This document shows positions 38,250-47,638 of a stretch of 64,000 nucleotides of DNA, in pieces. Origin of the DNA: Rhodoferax lithotrophicus. Lineage in GTDB: Bacteria; Pseudomonadota; Gammaproteobacteria; Burkholderiales; Burkholderiaceae_C. A program made the position numbers and the translations under genes. Every line of letters begins with the position of its first letter. Position 1 is the stretch's first letter. A model generated the notes under the pieces. It saw only the letters and a program-made list of their open reading frames with translations. It searched no databases and was not told the DNA's origin. The DNA is taken from positions 3,183,989 through 3,247,988 of the forward strand of contig NZ_AP024238.1 in the NCBI RefSeq assembly GCF_019973615.1, read 5' to 3'.

Positions 38250-38846
38250 ATGTTGCAGATCTCCAAACTCATTCCCCAAGGCAAAGGCCTGGCTTCGGTG
38301 TTGCTCAAACGTGCCAGCACGGTGGAGCTGGACTGGGATGTGCGCCAGAAAAGCCGGTTCGATGCCACCGACTCCAGCAGCCGCCAGCTCGGTATTTTTC
38401 TGCCGCGCGGCACGGTCGCGCGCGGCGGGGATGTGCTGGTGGCGCACGATGGCTCGCTGATCAAGGTATGGGCGGCACCACAAGCCGTGTTAAAAATCAC
38501 CCACTGCCCGGAGCATGGCACGCCGTTTGACCTAATCCGCGCCGCCTACCACCTGGGCAACCGGCATGTGCCGATTGAACTCAAGCCCGATCACCTGAAG
38601 ATCGAGCCTGACCACGTGCTGGCCGACATGCTGCGTGCCATGCACCTGATCGTGAACGAGGTCACCGAGCCGTTTGAACCGGAAAACGGGGCCTATGCCA
38701 CCGGAGGACACTTTGGCGGACACCACCATGGTCATGAGCATGACCATGACCACAAACACAACTCCAGGCCAGCGACCAGCCCAACACCCCCCGCGCCCCA
38801 CGTACATGGCCCCGGCTGCAACCACGACCACGACCACGGTCATTAA
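38250..38846 (+). CDS. ureE: Urease accessory protein UreE
   Basis: A 198-residue nickel metallochaperone that delivers Ni2+ to the UreDFG/apo-urease complex. An N-terminal peptide-binding domain and a central metal-binding domain (about 90-145) are present. The C-terminal tail from about residue 150 is strongly His-rich ([15 protein letters not shown] and CNHDHDHGH), split by a Pro/Thr segment. This suggests high nickel-storage capacity. It ends 11 bp before ureF. Confidence 0.94.
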   Translation: MLQISKLIPQGKGLASVLLKRASTVELDWDVRQKSRFDATDSSSRQLGIFLPRGTVARGGDVLVAHDGSLIKVWAAPQAVLKITHCPEHGTPFDLIRAAYHLGNRHVPIELKPDHLKIEPDHVLADMLRAMHLIVNEVTEPFEPENGAYATGGHFGGHHHGHEHDHDHKHNSRPATSPTPPAPHVHGPGCNHDHDHGH

Positions 38847-38857
38847 AGCGCCAAGCC

Positions 38858-39535
38858 ATGCTTGACTCCAGCCTGCTTCAGCTCATGTGGCTGGCCTCCC
38901 CGGCCCTGCCAATTGGTGGTTTTTCATACTCAGAATGCCTTGAAGCCGCCGTTGAATCTGCACGAATAGCTACAGAAAAAGAAGCATCCGACTGGCTGCT
39001 GGATCAGCTTGAAATCAGCCTGGCGCGTTCTGATCTGGCGCTGGTGGCGCAAGCCATTGCCGCCTGGCAGGCGGCCGACACCCCCCGCATTCAGACACTC
39101 AACACCTGGGTGTTGCAAACCCGGGAAAGCAGTGAATTGCGTGCACAAACCGAGCAAATGGGCCGCAGCCTGCTGGAATGGCTGCGCAACCACACCACGG
39201 CAACCCCTGCACAAATCAGCCTATTGGCGAACATGCAAGCCACCTACCCCATGGCCTTTGCCCTGGCGGCCGCCTGCACCCAGGCACCGTTACGCGACTG
39301 TCTGCTGACCTACGCCTTTGGCTGGGCCGAAAACATGGTGCAAGCCGCCATCAAGTCGGTGCCGCTAGGCCAAAGTGCCGGTCAGCGGATTTTGTCGGCC
39401 CTTGCCGCCCAGATTCCGGCGGCGGTTGAACATGCGCTCACGCTGCAAGATGATCAGCGCCAAGCCTTTTCCCCCATGCTGGCGATCCTGAGCGCCCAGC
39501 ATGAAGTGCAATATTCACGCCTTTTCAGGTCCTAG
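38858..39535 (+). CDS. ureF: Urease accessory protein UreF
   Basis: A 225-residue all-helical UreF, part of the UreD-UreF-UreG GTPase-gated maturation complex. Conserved [25 protein letters not shown] at the N-terminus and [24 protein letters not shown] near 150-175. The stop codon lies inside a palindromic element, which fills most of the 49-bp gap before ureG. Confidence 0.94.
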   Translation: MLDSSLLQLMWLASPALPIGGFSYSECLEAAVESARIATEKEASDWLLDQLEISLARSDLALVAQAIAAWQAADTPRIQTLNTWVLQTRESSELRAQTEQMGRSLLEWLRNHTTATPAQISLLANMQATYPMAFALAAACTQAPLRDCLLTYAFGWAENMVQAAIKSVPLGQSAGQRILSALAAQIPAAVEHALTLQDDQRQAFSPMLAILSAQHEVQYSRLFRS

Positions 39536-39575
39536 CCCTTATTCATAAAGCGCTAATAGCTCTTTATTTAATAGC
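39521..39575 (+). repeat. Palindromic element copy 6, spanning the ureF stop
   Basis: CTTTTCAGGTCCTAGCCCTTAT, then CATAAAGCGCTAATAGCTC, T-rich tail and AATAGCA. It contains the last ureF codons and lies ten bases before the ureG start, where a ribosome-binding site would normally be. Confidence 0.78.
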
Positions 39576-39584
39576 ATTTAAATC

Positions 39585-40241
39585 ATGAACACGCCCTTGC
39601 ACCACATCCCCAACCGCACCAAACCCCTGCCTCCCTTGCGCGTGGGCATTGGCGGCCCGGTCGGCTCCGGCAAAACCACACTGCTGGAGATGCTGTGCAA
39701 AGCCATGCGTGAGCAGTACGACCTGGTGGCCATCACCAACGACATCTACACCAAGGAAGACCAGCGCCTGCTGACCGTCAGCGGCGCACTGCCTGCCGAG
39801 CGCATCATGGGGGTGGAGACCGGCGGCTGCCCACACACCGCCATCCGTGAAGACTGCTCGATCAATCTGGAGGCCATCGACCGCATGCTGGTGGACTTTC
39901 CCAACGCCGACATCGTGTTTGTGGAAAGTGGTGGCGACAACCTGGCCGCCACCTTCAGCCCCGAGCTGTCTGACCTGACGATTTACGTGATCGACGTAGC
40001 CGCAGGCGAAAAAATCCCGCGCAAGGGTGGCCCCGGCATCACCAAAAGCGACCTGTTTGTCATCAACAAGACCGACCTGGCCCCGCATGTGGGTGCCAAC
40101 CTGGAGGTGATGCGTGCCGACACTGAACGTATGCGCACCACCGCCAAGGGGCTCAAGCCATTTGTCATGACCAACCTCAAAACCCTGCAAGGGCTCGAAG
40201 AGGTGATTTCCTTTATCAAGCATCGGGGCATGCTGGACTGA
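39585..40241 (+). CDS. ureG: Urease accessory GTPase UreG
   Basis: A 218-residue SIMIBI-class GTPase that powers nickel insertion. P-loop [10 protein letters not shown] at about residues 23-32, metal-binding Cys-Pro-His in [13 protein letters not shown], switch [12 protein letters not shown], and the specificity motif NKTD (VINKTDLAP). It closes the urease operon. A palindromic element precedes the start. Confidence 0.97.
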   Translation: MNTPLHHIPNRTKPLPPLRVGIGGPVGSGKTTLLEMLCKAMREQYDLVAITNDIYTKEDQRLLTVSGALPAERIMGVETGGCPHTAIREDCSINLEAIDRMLVDFPNADIVFVESGGDNLAATFSPELSDLTIYVIDVAAGEKIPRKGGPGITKSDLFVINKTDLAPHVGANLEVMRADTERMRTTAKGLKPFVMTNLKTLQGLEEVISFIKHRGMLD

Positions 40242-40280
40242 CAAGCGACCCCTCCACTGAAGCCGGTGTGTAATCGGCGT

Positions 40281-41372
40281 ATGAGATTTTTCTTTTCTGT
40301 GATGTGCCTCTGGGCCGCGCTGCTGGCCCACGCCCAAACCACCCCATCGCCCGCGACCACGCCGCCCGAGGCCAGCCAGCCAGCCACCCGGCACTGGATC
40401 AACGTGCCACGCATCCAAGGCAAGCTGATGGCAGCGGACATGGGTCTGGTGATCAACACCGCCGACCCCTACTCGGTGGCCGTGGGTGCGTATTACCAGC
40501 AAAAACGCCACATTCCACCCGAGCAGGTGTTGCGGCTGGAGCTGCCGGTACGCAACAGTTTGAGCGAGGCCGAGTTTGAGCAGCTCGACACCCGTATTCG
40601 GGCGCACATGGGGCCGCAGGTACAAGCTCTGGCCCTGGCCTGGACGCAGCCTTTTGCCGTGGAATGCAACGGCATCACCGCAGCGGTCACGCTGGGGTTT
40701 GAGCCATGTGCGCCAACCCAAAACACGTGTGATCTCCATAAAGCCTCGCGCTACTTCAATGCAGCCCCCGCCAAACCCTTCACAGAGCTGGGCCTGCGCC
40801 CGTCGATGCTGCTGGCCTCACGCAGCATCCACAGTGCCAAGGCCATGATAGACCGGGGGGTGGCCTCGGATGGTCTGCTGGGCAAACTCGGTGGGCCAAC
40901 GGCCAGCGCCGTGTTTGTCAGCACCACAGACACCCACCGCAACGTCCGTGCGGCCCTGTTCCCACCGGCGGGCATGGTGCGCGGCAAAGCGCTGCAGGTG
41001 CTGCTGCGCGAGGGTGCCGACACCAGCCCTTTGAGTGGTGTGGTGCTGTTCCAGACCGGTGTGGTCAGCCTAGGGGAGATCAACCGCCAGCAATGGCTGC
41101 CGGGTGCGCTGGCCGATCACCTGACCTCGTTTGGCGGGCAGCTCATGGACGGTCATGGCCAGATGAGTGTGCTGGATTGGCTGGAATCCGGTGCCACGGC
41201 CAGCTACGGCACCGTCAGCGAGCCGTGTAATCACTTGCAAAAATTTCCACACCCTCAAGTGCTGCTGCTGAATTACCTGCAGGGTGCCACTGCGCTGGAA
41301 GCTTATTGGCGCAGCGTGGCCTGGCCCGCACAAGGTGTGTTTGTGGGTGAACCACTGGCGGCTCCTTTTTAA
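40281..41372 (+). CDS. TIGR03790-family exported protein of unknown function
   Basis: A 363-residue protein with a signal peptide (MRFFFSVMCLWAALLAHAQ), Pro/Thr linker, then the family core including GLVINTADPYSVAVGAYYQQKRHIPPEQVL and SGATASYGTVSEPCNH. I assign it to the TIGR03790 family from memory of these motifs; no biochemical function is known for that family. ATG 40281 places the signal peptide correctly. It follows ureG by 39 bp and is three bases before the rhomboid gene, so the two are probably coupled. Confidence 0.7.
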   Translation: MRFFFSVMCLWAALLAHAQTTPSPATTPPEASQPATRHWINVPRIQGKLMAADMGLVINTADPYSVAVGAYYQQKRHIPPEQVLRLELPVRNSLSEAEFEQLDTRIRAHMGPQVQALALAWTQPFAVECNGITAAVTLGFEPCAPTQNTCDLHKASRYFNAAPAKPFTELGLRPSMLLASRSIHSAKAMIDRGVASDGLLGKLGGPTASAVFVSTTDTHRNVRAALFPPAGMVRGKALQVLLREGADTSPLSGVVLFQTGVVSLGEINRQQWLPGALADHLTSFGGQLMDGHGQMSVLDWLESGATASYGTVSEPCNHLQKFPHPQVLLLNYLQGATALEAYWRSVAWPAQGVFVGEPLAAPF

Positions 41373-41375
41373 ACC

Positions 41376-42533
41376 ATGGCAGCCCCATCACCTCCATCCC
41401 GCACCCACCAGCCACCCCCCAGCCTGCTGGAACTGATGCGCAGCAGCCCGGCCAGGTCACCTGTGACCCATGGCCTGCTGCTGATCAATGTACTGGTGTT
41501 TGTGCTGATGCTGGGCTGGGGAGCCGGGGTGTGGCACACCAACAGCAGCGTGCAACTGGCCTGGGGGGCCAATTTTGGGCCAGCCACCCAGGACGGCCAG
41601 TGGTGGCGGCTGTTCACCGCCATGTTCATCCATTTCGGTGTGTTGCATCTGGGTATGAACATGTGGGCATTGCGCGATGTGGGTCGTCTGGTGGAGCGCT
41701 TGTACGGCCCCTGGCGATTTGCCACGGTGTACCTCATCAGCGGCGTGCTGGGTAACCTGACCTCGCTGGCCATACAGGGCAGCAAGTCGGTATCAGCCGG
41801 TGCATCGGGGGCGATTTTTGGTCTGTATGGCGCCTTGCTGGTGTTTTTATGGCGCGAACGCCGTCAGCTGGATCGCTCTGAATTCAAGCTGCTATTTGGC
41901 ATTGCCAGCATCTTTACCGTCCTCATGCTGGGCATGGGCTGGGTGATGACGGGCATTGACAACGCCGCGCACGCCGGGGGACTGATCGCGGGTGCGCTGT
42001 TGGCCGCCGGATTGGCCAAACCCTGGACAGCCGCCAGCCCGCCGCACCGGTGGGGGCCCCTGCTGGCGTTGGTCTGCCTGATGGCAAGCACAGGCTGGCT
42101 GATCTGGAACCTCGCCCCGCCCAGTTACCTTTTGCACGACGAGCTGAAGGTGCGTGATGCGATTCAGCATTTCAATCAGGCCAACCAGCGTATTGGCCGC
42201 CAGTGGGATGACATGATGGCCAGAGCCCCGCGTGAGGGGCTGAGCTTTGACCAACTCGCGGGGCAAATCGACACCACCGTCACTGCGGGTTATGAGCACA
42301 GTTTTGAACAATTGATGGCGGCCACGCCCAGCACTCCCGTGCCTTCGGCCAGCACTTTGAACCAGTTGCAGGCCTTTGCACTGCAGCGGGCACAGGCCTC
42401 GCGAGACTTGGCCGACGGGCTGCGCAGTCAAAATCCAGAAAAAATCCGTCAAGCCATCCGTCAGGCACAGGCTCCGATGCGGGTGGCCTCACAGCCCAGT
42501 CGCAAGGGCATGGCAGAGTCACCTCGACCCTGA
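41376..42533 (+). CDS. Rhomboid-family intramembrane serine protease
   Basis: A 385-residue membrane protease. The catalytic dyad is S144 (SAGASGAIFG) and H199 (NAAHAGGL), with the oxyanion asparagine N95 in HLGMNMWAL and six helices in the first 220 residues. The last 150 residues form a soluble Gln/Ala-rich helical domain. Substrates are unknown. It starts three bases after the TIGR03790-type gene. Confidence 0.9.
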   Translation: MAAPSPPSRTHQPPPSLLELMRSSPARSPVTHGLLLINVLVFVLMLGWGAGVWHTNSSVQLAWGANFGPATQDGQWWRLFTAMFIHFGVLHLGMNMWALRDVGRLVERLYGPWRFATVYLISGVLGNLTSLAIQGSKSVSAGASGAIFGLYGALLVFLWRERRQLDRSEFKLLFGIASIFTVLMLGMGWVMTGIDNAAHAGGLIAGALLAAGLAKPWTAASPPHRWGPLLALVCLMASTGWLIWNLAPPSYLLHDELKVRDAIQHFNQANQRIGRQWDDMMARAPREGLSFDQLAGQIDTTVTAGYEHSFEQLMAATPSTPVPSASTLNQLQAFALQRAQASRDLADGLRSQNPEKIRQAIRQAQAPMRVASQPSRKGMAESPRP

Positions 42534-42688
42534 TACCCATCAGATTCCCGTACCCGAGCTCACCCAGCGGAGGCATCCAGGTCAACCGTTCTTTCGCCCA
42601 AAATGAATCAAGCAATCAAACCATTGAATGGAACGATTTTTCAAGCAGTTTTGAGCCAAGAAGCTTAAGAAACAAGCGTGAATAGCTA

Positions 42689-44161
42689 TCAATTTTCAAG
42701 TATCCTGGCCAACTTGGTAGCCGCATCGCGCAAAGCCGCCGTGTCATACCCGGCATAGCCAAACAGCCAGCCGCGGCGCTTGGATTCAATGCAATAACGC
42801 GACAGTGGGGCCAGCAAAATGCCCGCCGCCTGGGCGCGCGCAGACAAGCTCTGGTCATCCGCGCCAGCCGGTAATTCATGCAGCAGGTGCAGGCCTTGCT
42901 CGCTGGCTTGCAATACCAGTTTCCCCCGACTGGCCTGGGCCAAAGCCTCGATCAAAACCTGCTGGCGCTGCGGATACAGCTCGCGCATGCGGCGCAGATG
43001 GCGCAGCAAATGCCCCTCGGTGATGAAGCGCGCCAGCACCTCCTGGGTGTCGCCCGGCGCGTGGCGGTCGCTCAGGGCGCGGGCCATGGCAAAGGCGCTG
43101 GTCAAGGCTAGGGGCAGCACGATGAAACCCAGGCGCAGACCGGGGTGCAGAGTCTTGGAAAAGGTGCCCACGTACAACACCCGCTCAGCGTGTGGCAGGC
43201 TGCACAGCACAGGCAAGCGGTGTGGGCCGTACTGGAACTCGCCGTCGTAGTCGTCCTCCACCACCCAGCCCTGTTGGGCGTTGGCCCAGTCCAGCAGGGC
43301 CAGGCGGCGTTTCAGGCTCATGCGCACACCGGTGGGAAACTGCGAGGTGGGTGTCACCACCGCCAGCCGGGCGGCGGGCCAGCGCGTGGCGGCTTGTTCC
43401 ACGACAAAGCCCTCGTCATCCACTGGCACCGGGCGCACAGTGACCCCGTGACCGGCCAGACTGGCACGGATGCCCGGGTAGCCGGGGTCTTCCACCAGCG
43501 CCTCGTCGCCCACATCCAGCAACAGACGGCCGATCAGGTCAATGGCCTGCTGCGACCCCGAGCACACCAGCACCTGCGCCGCCTCGCAGCGGATGCCGCG
43601 TGAGGCCCACAGCCACTGGGCAATCGCCTCACGCAAGGCGGGTGCACCGGCTGGATCCAGGTATTGCGCTTGGGCCATACGCTGAGCTTTGCTGACTTGG
43701 CGTGCCAGCCGATCCCACACCCCAAACGGAAACGTGACAACTTCAGGCGCGCCAATACGAAACGGTACGGCGGCCTGCAAGGGCGGGTTCCAGCGCAACA
43801 CGGTATCGGCGATCAACTGCCCGCGCTGCGACAGGCTGGCGCTGATCGGGGGATGCAGCGCCGCGCGTGCCGGGCGCTGGGGTGACGGCTGACGTGCACT
43901 CGGGTGCAAAGCCCCCAGATCGTCGGCCATATAGCTGCCGTCGCCCACACGGGCCAGCACATAACCTTCGGATTGCAGGCGCTCCATGGCCCACAACACG
44001 CTGTTGCGCGACACACCCAGCGTGCGGGCCTGCTCGCGTGAGGCTGGCAAGCGTGTGCCGGGTTTGAAGGTGCCTTGCTCCATGGCACGGCGCAACTCCA
44101 GGTAAACCCGCTGGCGCACGGTCTCGCCACGTGCCTTGGGGGCAATGGCTCTTTGAATCAT
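42689..44161 (-). CDS. MocR-family regulator (GntR HTH + aminotransferase-like domain)
   Basis: A 490-residue PdxR/MocR-type transcription factor. An N-terminal GntR winged helix (about 15-75; GTRLPASREQARTLGVSRNSVLWAMERL) is joined by a Pro-rich linker to a fold-type I aminotransferase-like domain. The PLP-lysine motif is VGTFSKTLHPGLRLGF, and DDYDGEF and SQFPTG are also present. Such proteins sense PLP or amino-acid adducts. ATG 44161 is taken over 44179. It is divergent from the osmC-like/paiB-like/GNAT operon, which it probably controls. Confidence 0.9.
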   Translation of the reverse strand: MIQRAIAPKARGETVRQRVYLELRRAMEQGTFKPGTRLPASREQARTLGVSRNSVLWAMERLQSEGYVLARVGDGSYMADDLGALHPSARQPSPQRPARAALHPPISASLSQRGQLIADTVLRWNPPLQAAVPFRIGAPEVVTFPFGVWDRLARQVSKAQRMAQAQYLDPAGAPALREAIAQWLWASRGIRCEAAQVLVCSGSQQAIDLIGRLLLDVGDEALVEDPGYPGIRASLAGHGVTVRPVPVDDEGFVVEQAATRWPAARLAVVTPTSQFPTGVRMSLKRRLALLDWANAQQGWVVEDDYDGEFQYGPHRLPVLCSLPHAERVLYVGTFSKTLHPGLRLGFIVLPLALTSAFAMARALSDRHAPGDTQEVLARFITEGHLLRHLRRMRELYPQRQQVLIEALAQASRGKLVLQASEQGLHLLHELPAGADDQSLSARAQAAGILLAPLSRYCIESKRRGWLFGYAGYDTAALRDAATKLARILEN

Positions 44162-44174
44162 GTTGAATTGGCCC

Positions 44175-44221
44175 TTCAAAAATTATTTGAAGTTTATAAA
44201 CTGAAGAACCATTTTATAAAC
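44175..44221. promoter_or_regulatory. Candidate MocR operator region
   Basis: The 86-bp divergent region holds an inverted repeat TTCAAA-AATTA-TTTGAA (44175-44191) and two identical direct repeats TTTATAAAC (44193-44201 and 44213-44221), 20 bp apart, or about two helical turns. Direct repeats with this spacing are typical of MocR/PdxR-type sites. Confidence 0.55.
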
Positions 44222-44247
44222 CCGCATTCAACACGAAAGAGCTCACC

Positions 44248-44727
44248 ATGGCCCAGCACACCAGCACCGTTGTCTGGCAGCGCGACAACGCCGCCTTCAC
44301 CGACCACCGCTACAGCCGCAGCCACACGTGGCAGTTTGACGGTGGGGCGGTGGTCAGCGCATCGTCCTCGCCCCACGTGGTGCCCTTGCCGTTTTCCGAC
44401 CCGGCGGGCATCGACCCCGAAGAGGCGTTTGTGGCATCGCTGTCAAGTTGTCACATGCTGTGGTTTCTGGACATCGCCGCCCGCGCCGGCTGGGTGGTGG
44501 AGAGTTACCGCGACGAGGCGGTGGGCCTGATGGCGCGCAACGAGCAAGGCCAGCAAGCCATGACCCGCGTGACGCTGCACCCGGCGGTGCGGTTTGCCGG
44601 GCACCAACCCACGCTGCAAGAGTTGCAAGACTTGCACCACCGCGCCCATGCCTCGTGTTTTATCGCCAACTCGGTCAAGACCGAGGTGCTGTGCGAACCC
44701 ATGCTTGCAACGGAGCCCCAGCCATGA
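44248..44727 (+). CDS. OsmC/Ohr-family peroxide-reductase-like protein
   Basis: A 159-residue OsmC-like protein. The two expected redox cysteines are present: one in ASLSSCHMLWFL (about residue 68) and one in HHRAHASCFIANSVKTEV (about residue 138). OsmC/Ohr enzymes reduce organic hydroperoxides with dithiol help. It is the first gene of a three-gene operon with four-base overlaps, divergent from the MocR regulator. Confidence 0.87.
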   Translation: MAQHTSTVVWQRDNAAFTDHRYSRSHTWQFDGGAVVSASSSPHVVPLPFSDPAGIDPEEAFVASLSSCHMLWFLDIAARAGWVVESYRDEAVGLMARNEQGQQAMTRVTLHPAVRFAGHQPTLQELQDLHHRAHASCFIANSVKTEVLCEPMLATEPQP

Positions 44728-45365
44728 CCTACCTGCCCCCGCACTTTGCCGAGCTTGACGCCGCCACACTGCACGCCTTGGTACGCGCCCACCCGCTGGC
44801 CACTTGGGTGGTGCAGCACCAGGGCGAGCTGCTGGTCAACCACATCCCCTTGCTGCTGGATGAGCAGCAGGGCGAGCACGGCACGCTGCTGGGCCATGTG
44901 GCGCGCGCCAACCCGGTGTGGCAGGCGCTGGCTTCTGGCGCCACGTCGGTGGCGGTATTCACCGGGCCACAGGCCTATGTGTCGCCCAACTGGTACCCCA
45001 GCAAGCACGCCCATGGCAAGGCCGTGCCGACCTGGAACTACGCCACGGTGCATGCCCACGGTGTGCCGCAAGCGATTGACGACCCGGCGCGGGTGCTGGA
45101 CATCGTGACCCGCCTGACGCAAGTGCATGAAGCCAGCCAAGCCCTGCCCTGGCAGGTGGCGGACGCGCCCGCCGACTACATCGCCAGCCTGCTGAAAGCC
45201 ATCGTCGCCATCGAGATTCCGGTGCAGCGCTGGGTCGGCAAATGGAAAGTCAGCCAGAACCGCCCCGCTGCCGACCAGCAAGGCGTTGCCGCCGGGCTGC
45301 GGGGCCAAGGCTCTGAGCTGGCAGGTCAAATGGCAAGCTTGGTACAACAAAGGATCCTCTCATGA
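44724..45365 (+). CDS. PaiB-like FMN-binding protein
   Basis: A 213-residue protein of the FMN-binding negative regulator (PaiB) family. Motifs include MTYLPPHF, VNHIPLLL, AVFTGPQAYVSPNWYPSK and PTWNYATVHAHG, then VQRWVGKWKVSQNRP. Known members bind FMN/heme or act as negative regulators in Bacillus; many are probably oxidoreductases. It overlaps the preceding and following genes by four bases each, so all three are co-translated. Confidence 0.88.
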   Translation: MTYLPPHFAELDAATLHALVRAHPLATWVVQHQGELLVNHIPLLLDEQQGEHGTLLGHVARANPVWQALASGATSVAVFTGPQAYVSPNWYPSKHAHGKAVPTWNYATVHAHGVPQAIDDPARVLDIVTRLTQVHEASQALPWQVADAPADYIASLLKAIVAIEIPVQRWVGKWKVSQNRPAADQQGVAAGLRGQGSELAGQMASLVQQRILS

Positions 45366-45823
45366 GCAGCCCCGAACTCGACTCACGCATCACCATTGAT
45401 GCCTTGCGCCCCGAAGACTACCCGGAGTGGCTGCGCCTGGCACAGGGCTACAAGACCTTTTATGAAACCGAATTGCCCGAGTCGGACTACCAGCACACTT
45501 GGCAACGCCTTCTGCAAGCGCAAACCGTCCACGGCCTGGCGGCGCGGGTGGAGGACCAACTGGTGGGCATCACGCACTACCTGTTTCACGCCAGCAACTG
45601 GTCGGCCGATGTCTGCTATCTGCAAGACCTGTTTGTGGATGAGTCCGCCCGTGGCCAAGGCGTGGCACGCGCCTTGATCGAACAAGTGGCACAGCTCGCC
45701 CGGGAACACGGCGCACCCCGGCTGTATTGGTTGACCCACCACACCAACGCCCGTGCCCGCATCCTCTATGACCACCTGGCCACCCACCAGGGCTTCATCC
45801 GCTACGAATACCCAATGGGTTGA
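45362..45823 (+). CDS. GNAT-family N-acetyltransferase
   Basis: A 153-residue acetyltransferase. The acetyl-CoA-binding loop is YLQDLFVDESARGQGVARALIEQ (V-x-x-x-x-RGQGVA) and the C-terminal YWLTHHTNARARILYD is typical of amine or diamine acetyltransferases. In Bacillus, PaiA (a polyamine acetyltransferase) pairs with PaiB, so a polyamine-like substrate is plausible here but unproven. It is the last gene of the operon and is followed by a palindromic element. Confidence 0.87.
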   Translation: MSSPELDSRITIDALRPEDYPEWLRLAQGYKTFYETELPESDYQHTWQRLLQAQTVHGLAARVEDQLVGITHYLFHASNWSADVCYLQDLFVDESARGQGVARALIEQVAQLAREHGAPRLYWLTHHTNARARILYDHLATHQGFIRYEYPMG

Positions 45824-45834
45824 TGTTCATATGA

Positions 45835-45890
45835 CAAATTGGCCTGTAGCGCTTATCCATCAAGCGCAAGCAGCTATTTTGTCTATAGCA
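45835..45890 (+). repeat. Palindromic element copy 7, best consensus copy
   Basis: CAAATTGGCCTGTAGCGCTTAT, then CAAGCGCAAGCAGCTAT, T-rich tail and TATAGCA. It is intergenic between the convergent GNAT and deacetylase genes. Confidence 0.85.
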
Positions 45891-45941
45891 ATCTAAAGCG
45901 TACTTCAGCGACGGATCACCACCGGAAAAGGCGCATGGGCA

Positions 45942-46862
45942 TCAGCCTGGCTGCGCCAAAAGCGCTTCTGCCGCGCTGCAAATGGCACCAGGGGTGGTGA
46001 ACCAGATGTCATCCCGCGAGCGGGCCAGGTGCTGCAAGGCCCGGCGCAAATGCTTGAGCCGGTAGGGCTGACCCATGATGTAAGGGTGCAGCGCGATGCC
46101 CATCACCAGCGACTGCGGGTGTCTGGGGTGCCGGGTTTGCGCCAGCATCTCGTCAAACTGGTCCATGATCATCTGGGCAAAGTCACGGGCATCCATGTGG
46201 CGGCCCATGATCATCGGAATGTCATTGAGCTCCTGCGGGTAGGGAATCGACCACAGCCTGGCCCCTGAACGGGTGCGCACCTGAACCGGCTGGTCGTCAT
46301 GGCACCAGTTCAGCGTGTACTGGTAACCGGCCTCGGCCAGCAGGTCAGGGGTAAGCGGGCTTTCGGAAATCCAGGGTGACAGCCAGCCGAGCGGTGCAGT
46401 GCCCGATTCCCGCGCCATGCGCTCACGGCAATCGGCCAGCAATTGCGCCTCGGCCGCCTCGTCCATGCTGCCTTGGCGTTCGGCATTGGTGTGGCCATGG
46501 CCAATGAGTTCATCGCCACGTGCCACGCAGGCCGCCACCACTTCCGGGCAATGGTCGTACAGCGCGGTGTTGATGAGCACCCCGGCGGGCAGTTGCAAAT
46601 CTTCCAACAACTCCAGACAGCGCCAGACCCCGACGCGGTTGCCGTATTCGCGCCACATGTAGTTCAGCACATCGGGCTGTGGTGAAGCCGGTGCCAGGCA
46701 AGCCCCCAGGCCTTCACCAAACGCAAAGTGCTCCACGTTGAAACCCAGGTACACCGCCAGCCGCCGCCCGCCGGGCCAAGTGAAGTCCGGCCGCTGGGTA
46801 ATGGCCTGGTAGGCAAAGCGCTGATGGCTGGCAACGGCGGGGCGGTTTTGGGTAGGGTTCAT
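45942..46862 (-). CDS. Polysaccharide-deacetylase/PuuE-allantoinase-like protein
   Basis: A 306-residue NodB-fold (CE4-like) protein. The motifs LAVYLGFNVEHFAFGEG, ELIGHGHTNAE and a WLSPWISESPLTPDLLAEAGYQY segment resemble cofactor-independent PuuE allantoinases and related deacetylases more than peptidoglycan deacetylases; there is no signal peptide. Substrate unknown; a ureide or amide is plausible in this nitrogen-rich neighbourhood. ATG 46862 is chosen over 46925, whose extra residues look unrelated. It stands alone, beside the accessory patch. Confidence 0.78.
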   Translation of the reverse strand: MNPTQNRPAVASHQRFAYQAITQRPDFTWPGGRRLAVYLGFNVEHFAFGEGLGACLAPASPQPDVLNYMWREYGNRVGVWRCLELLEDLQLPAGVLINTALYDHCPEVVAACVARGDELIGHGHTNAERQGSMDEAAEAQLLADCRERMARESGTAPLGWLSPWISESPLTPDLLAEAGYQYTLNWCHDDQPVQVRTRSGARLWSIPYPQELNDIPMIMGRHMDARDFAQMIMDQFDEMLAQTRHPRHPQSLVMGIALHPYIMGQPYRLKHLRRALQHLARSRDDIWFTTPGAICSAAEALLAQPG

Positions 46863-47638
46863 ATCAAGGCTTAGGCGTGTGATCAAGTGCTTGATCTGTC
46901 TGCAAAAAACAGGCCAAGTTGCCACGGATGGAACGAGCGCCGAGTGGTCAACGCGGTGCCAGGCATCCCCTGTTGGGCCTTGTGCTTTAAGGGAATGTGT
47001 TCAAGGCGTGCGGCCAACGCGGTGGTGTGGGCATCCGTGGGGTCGTGGCAGCTGTGCGTTTGTGCGTTGGTCAGCGATGCAGCAACGCGGAGCTTTGCGC
47101 TCCCCCACCCTGCCCTGTTGGCCGTGACCTGGCTGGGCTTGACTTTAAAGACGCTGCCAAATACGGCTGAGGATGAGTGTGATCAAGCAAATGGAGGGAC
47201 TCATCATCACGTTTCGTGAGGAACGATGTTCCACAACAATTTCTTTGGACTGTGACAAGACTTCGACTTTCCCATAAGAAGCCTTTACCCGCTTTGGAGC
47301 GAATTCTGAGCTCGCAAGGCAGTAAGTCCGGTTTAGAGATTTGCGATCAGCCTGCTCCATTGCAGCCGCTGAAAACCAGGGTTCGCCCTGCGGCTTTGTG
47401 ACGACCATTCCGTCAAAGTGGGCATCCGTAGTCGACCAGTTCCCGGCATTGACCAATGAGAGGTAACGGAAAACCAGTCCAACATCAACAGACTTTGACT
47501 CGTTCGACGAAAGCGAGTGAAGTCGAGAACTGGCTACACAAAAATGAAAATTTCTGGATGAATTGAAAGTTCAAATTCATCGACAGTCTCTCCGTGGCTG
47601 ACGCTTCAGTCACTTCTTATCAATCTAGGAGATTAGCG
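46863..47638. other. Long region without a convincing gene
   Basis: About 775 bp. It contains one arm of the imperfect 52-bp direct repeat (47118-47169). It also has a minus-strand open frame of 103 codons (47145-47456) with no family resemblance or clear ribosome-binding site, so I do not call it. The part from 47200 to 47590 looks like decayed sequence or a mobile-element remnant. Confidence 0.5.
47118..47169 (+). repeat. Left copy of an imperfect 52-bp direct repeat
   Basis: TTGGCCGT at the start and ATACGGCTG at the end; it matches 49311-49362 at about 45 of 52 positions, including the core CTTTAAAGACGC. The pair brackets the accessory genes at 47.6-49.2 kb. Confidence 0.75.

Noticed and set aside
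39564..40739. A 391-codon open frame on the minus strand across ureG
   Set aside because: It is exactly antisense to ureG and the TIGR03790-type gene, has no family motif, and is typical of GC-rich third-position shadow frames.
47145..47456. 103-codon minus-strand frame in the accessory patch
   Set aside because: No clear ribosome-binding site, no motif, and it runs into the direct repeat; I cannot distinguish it from chance.
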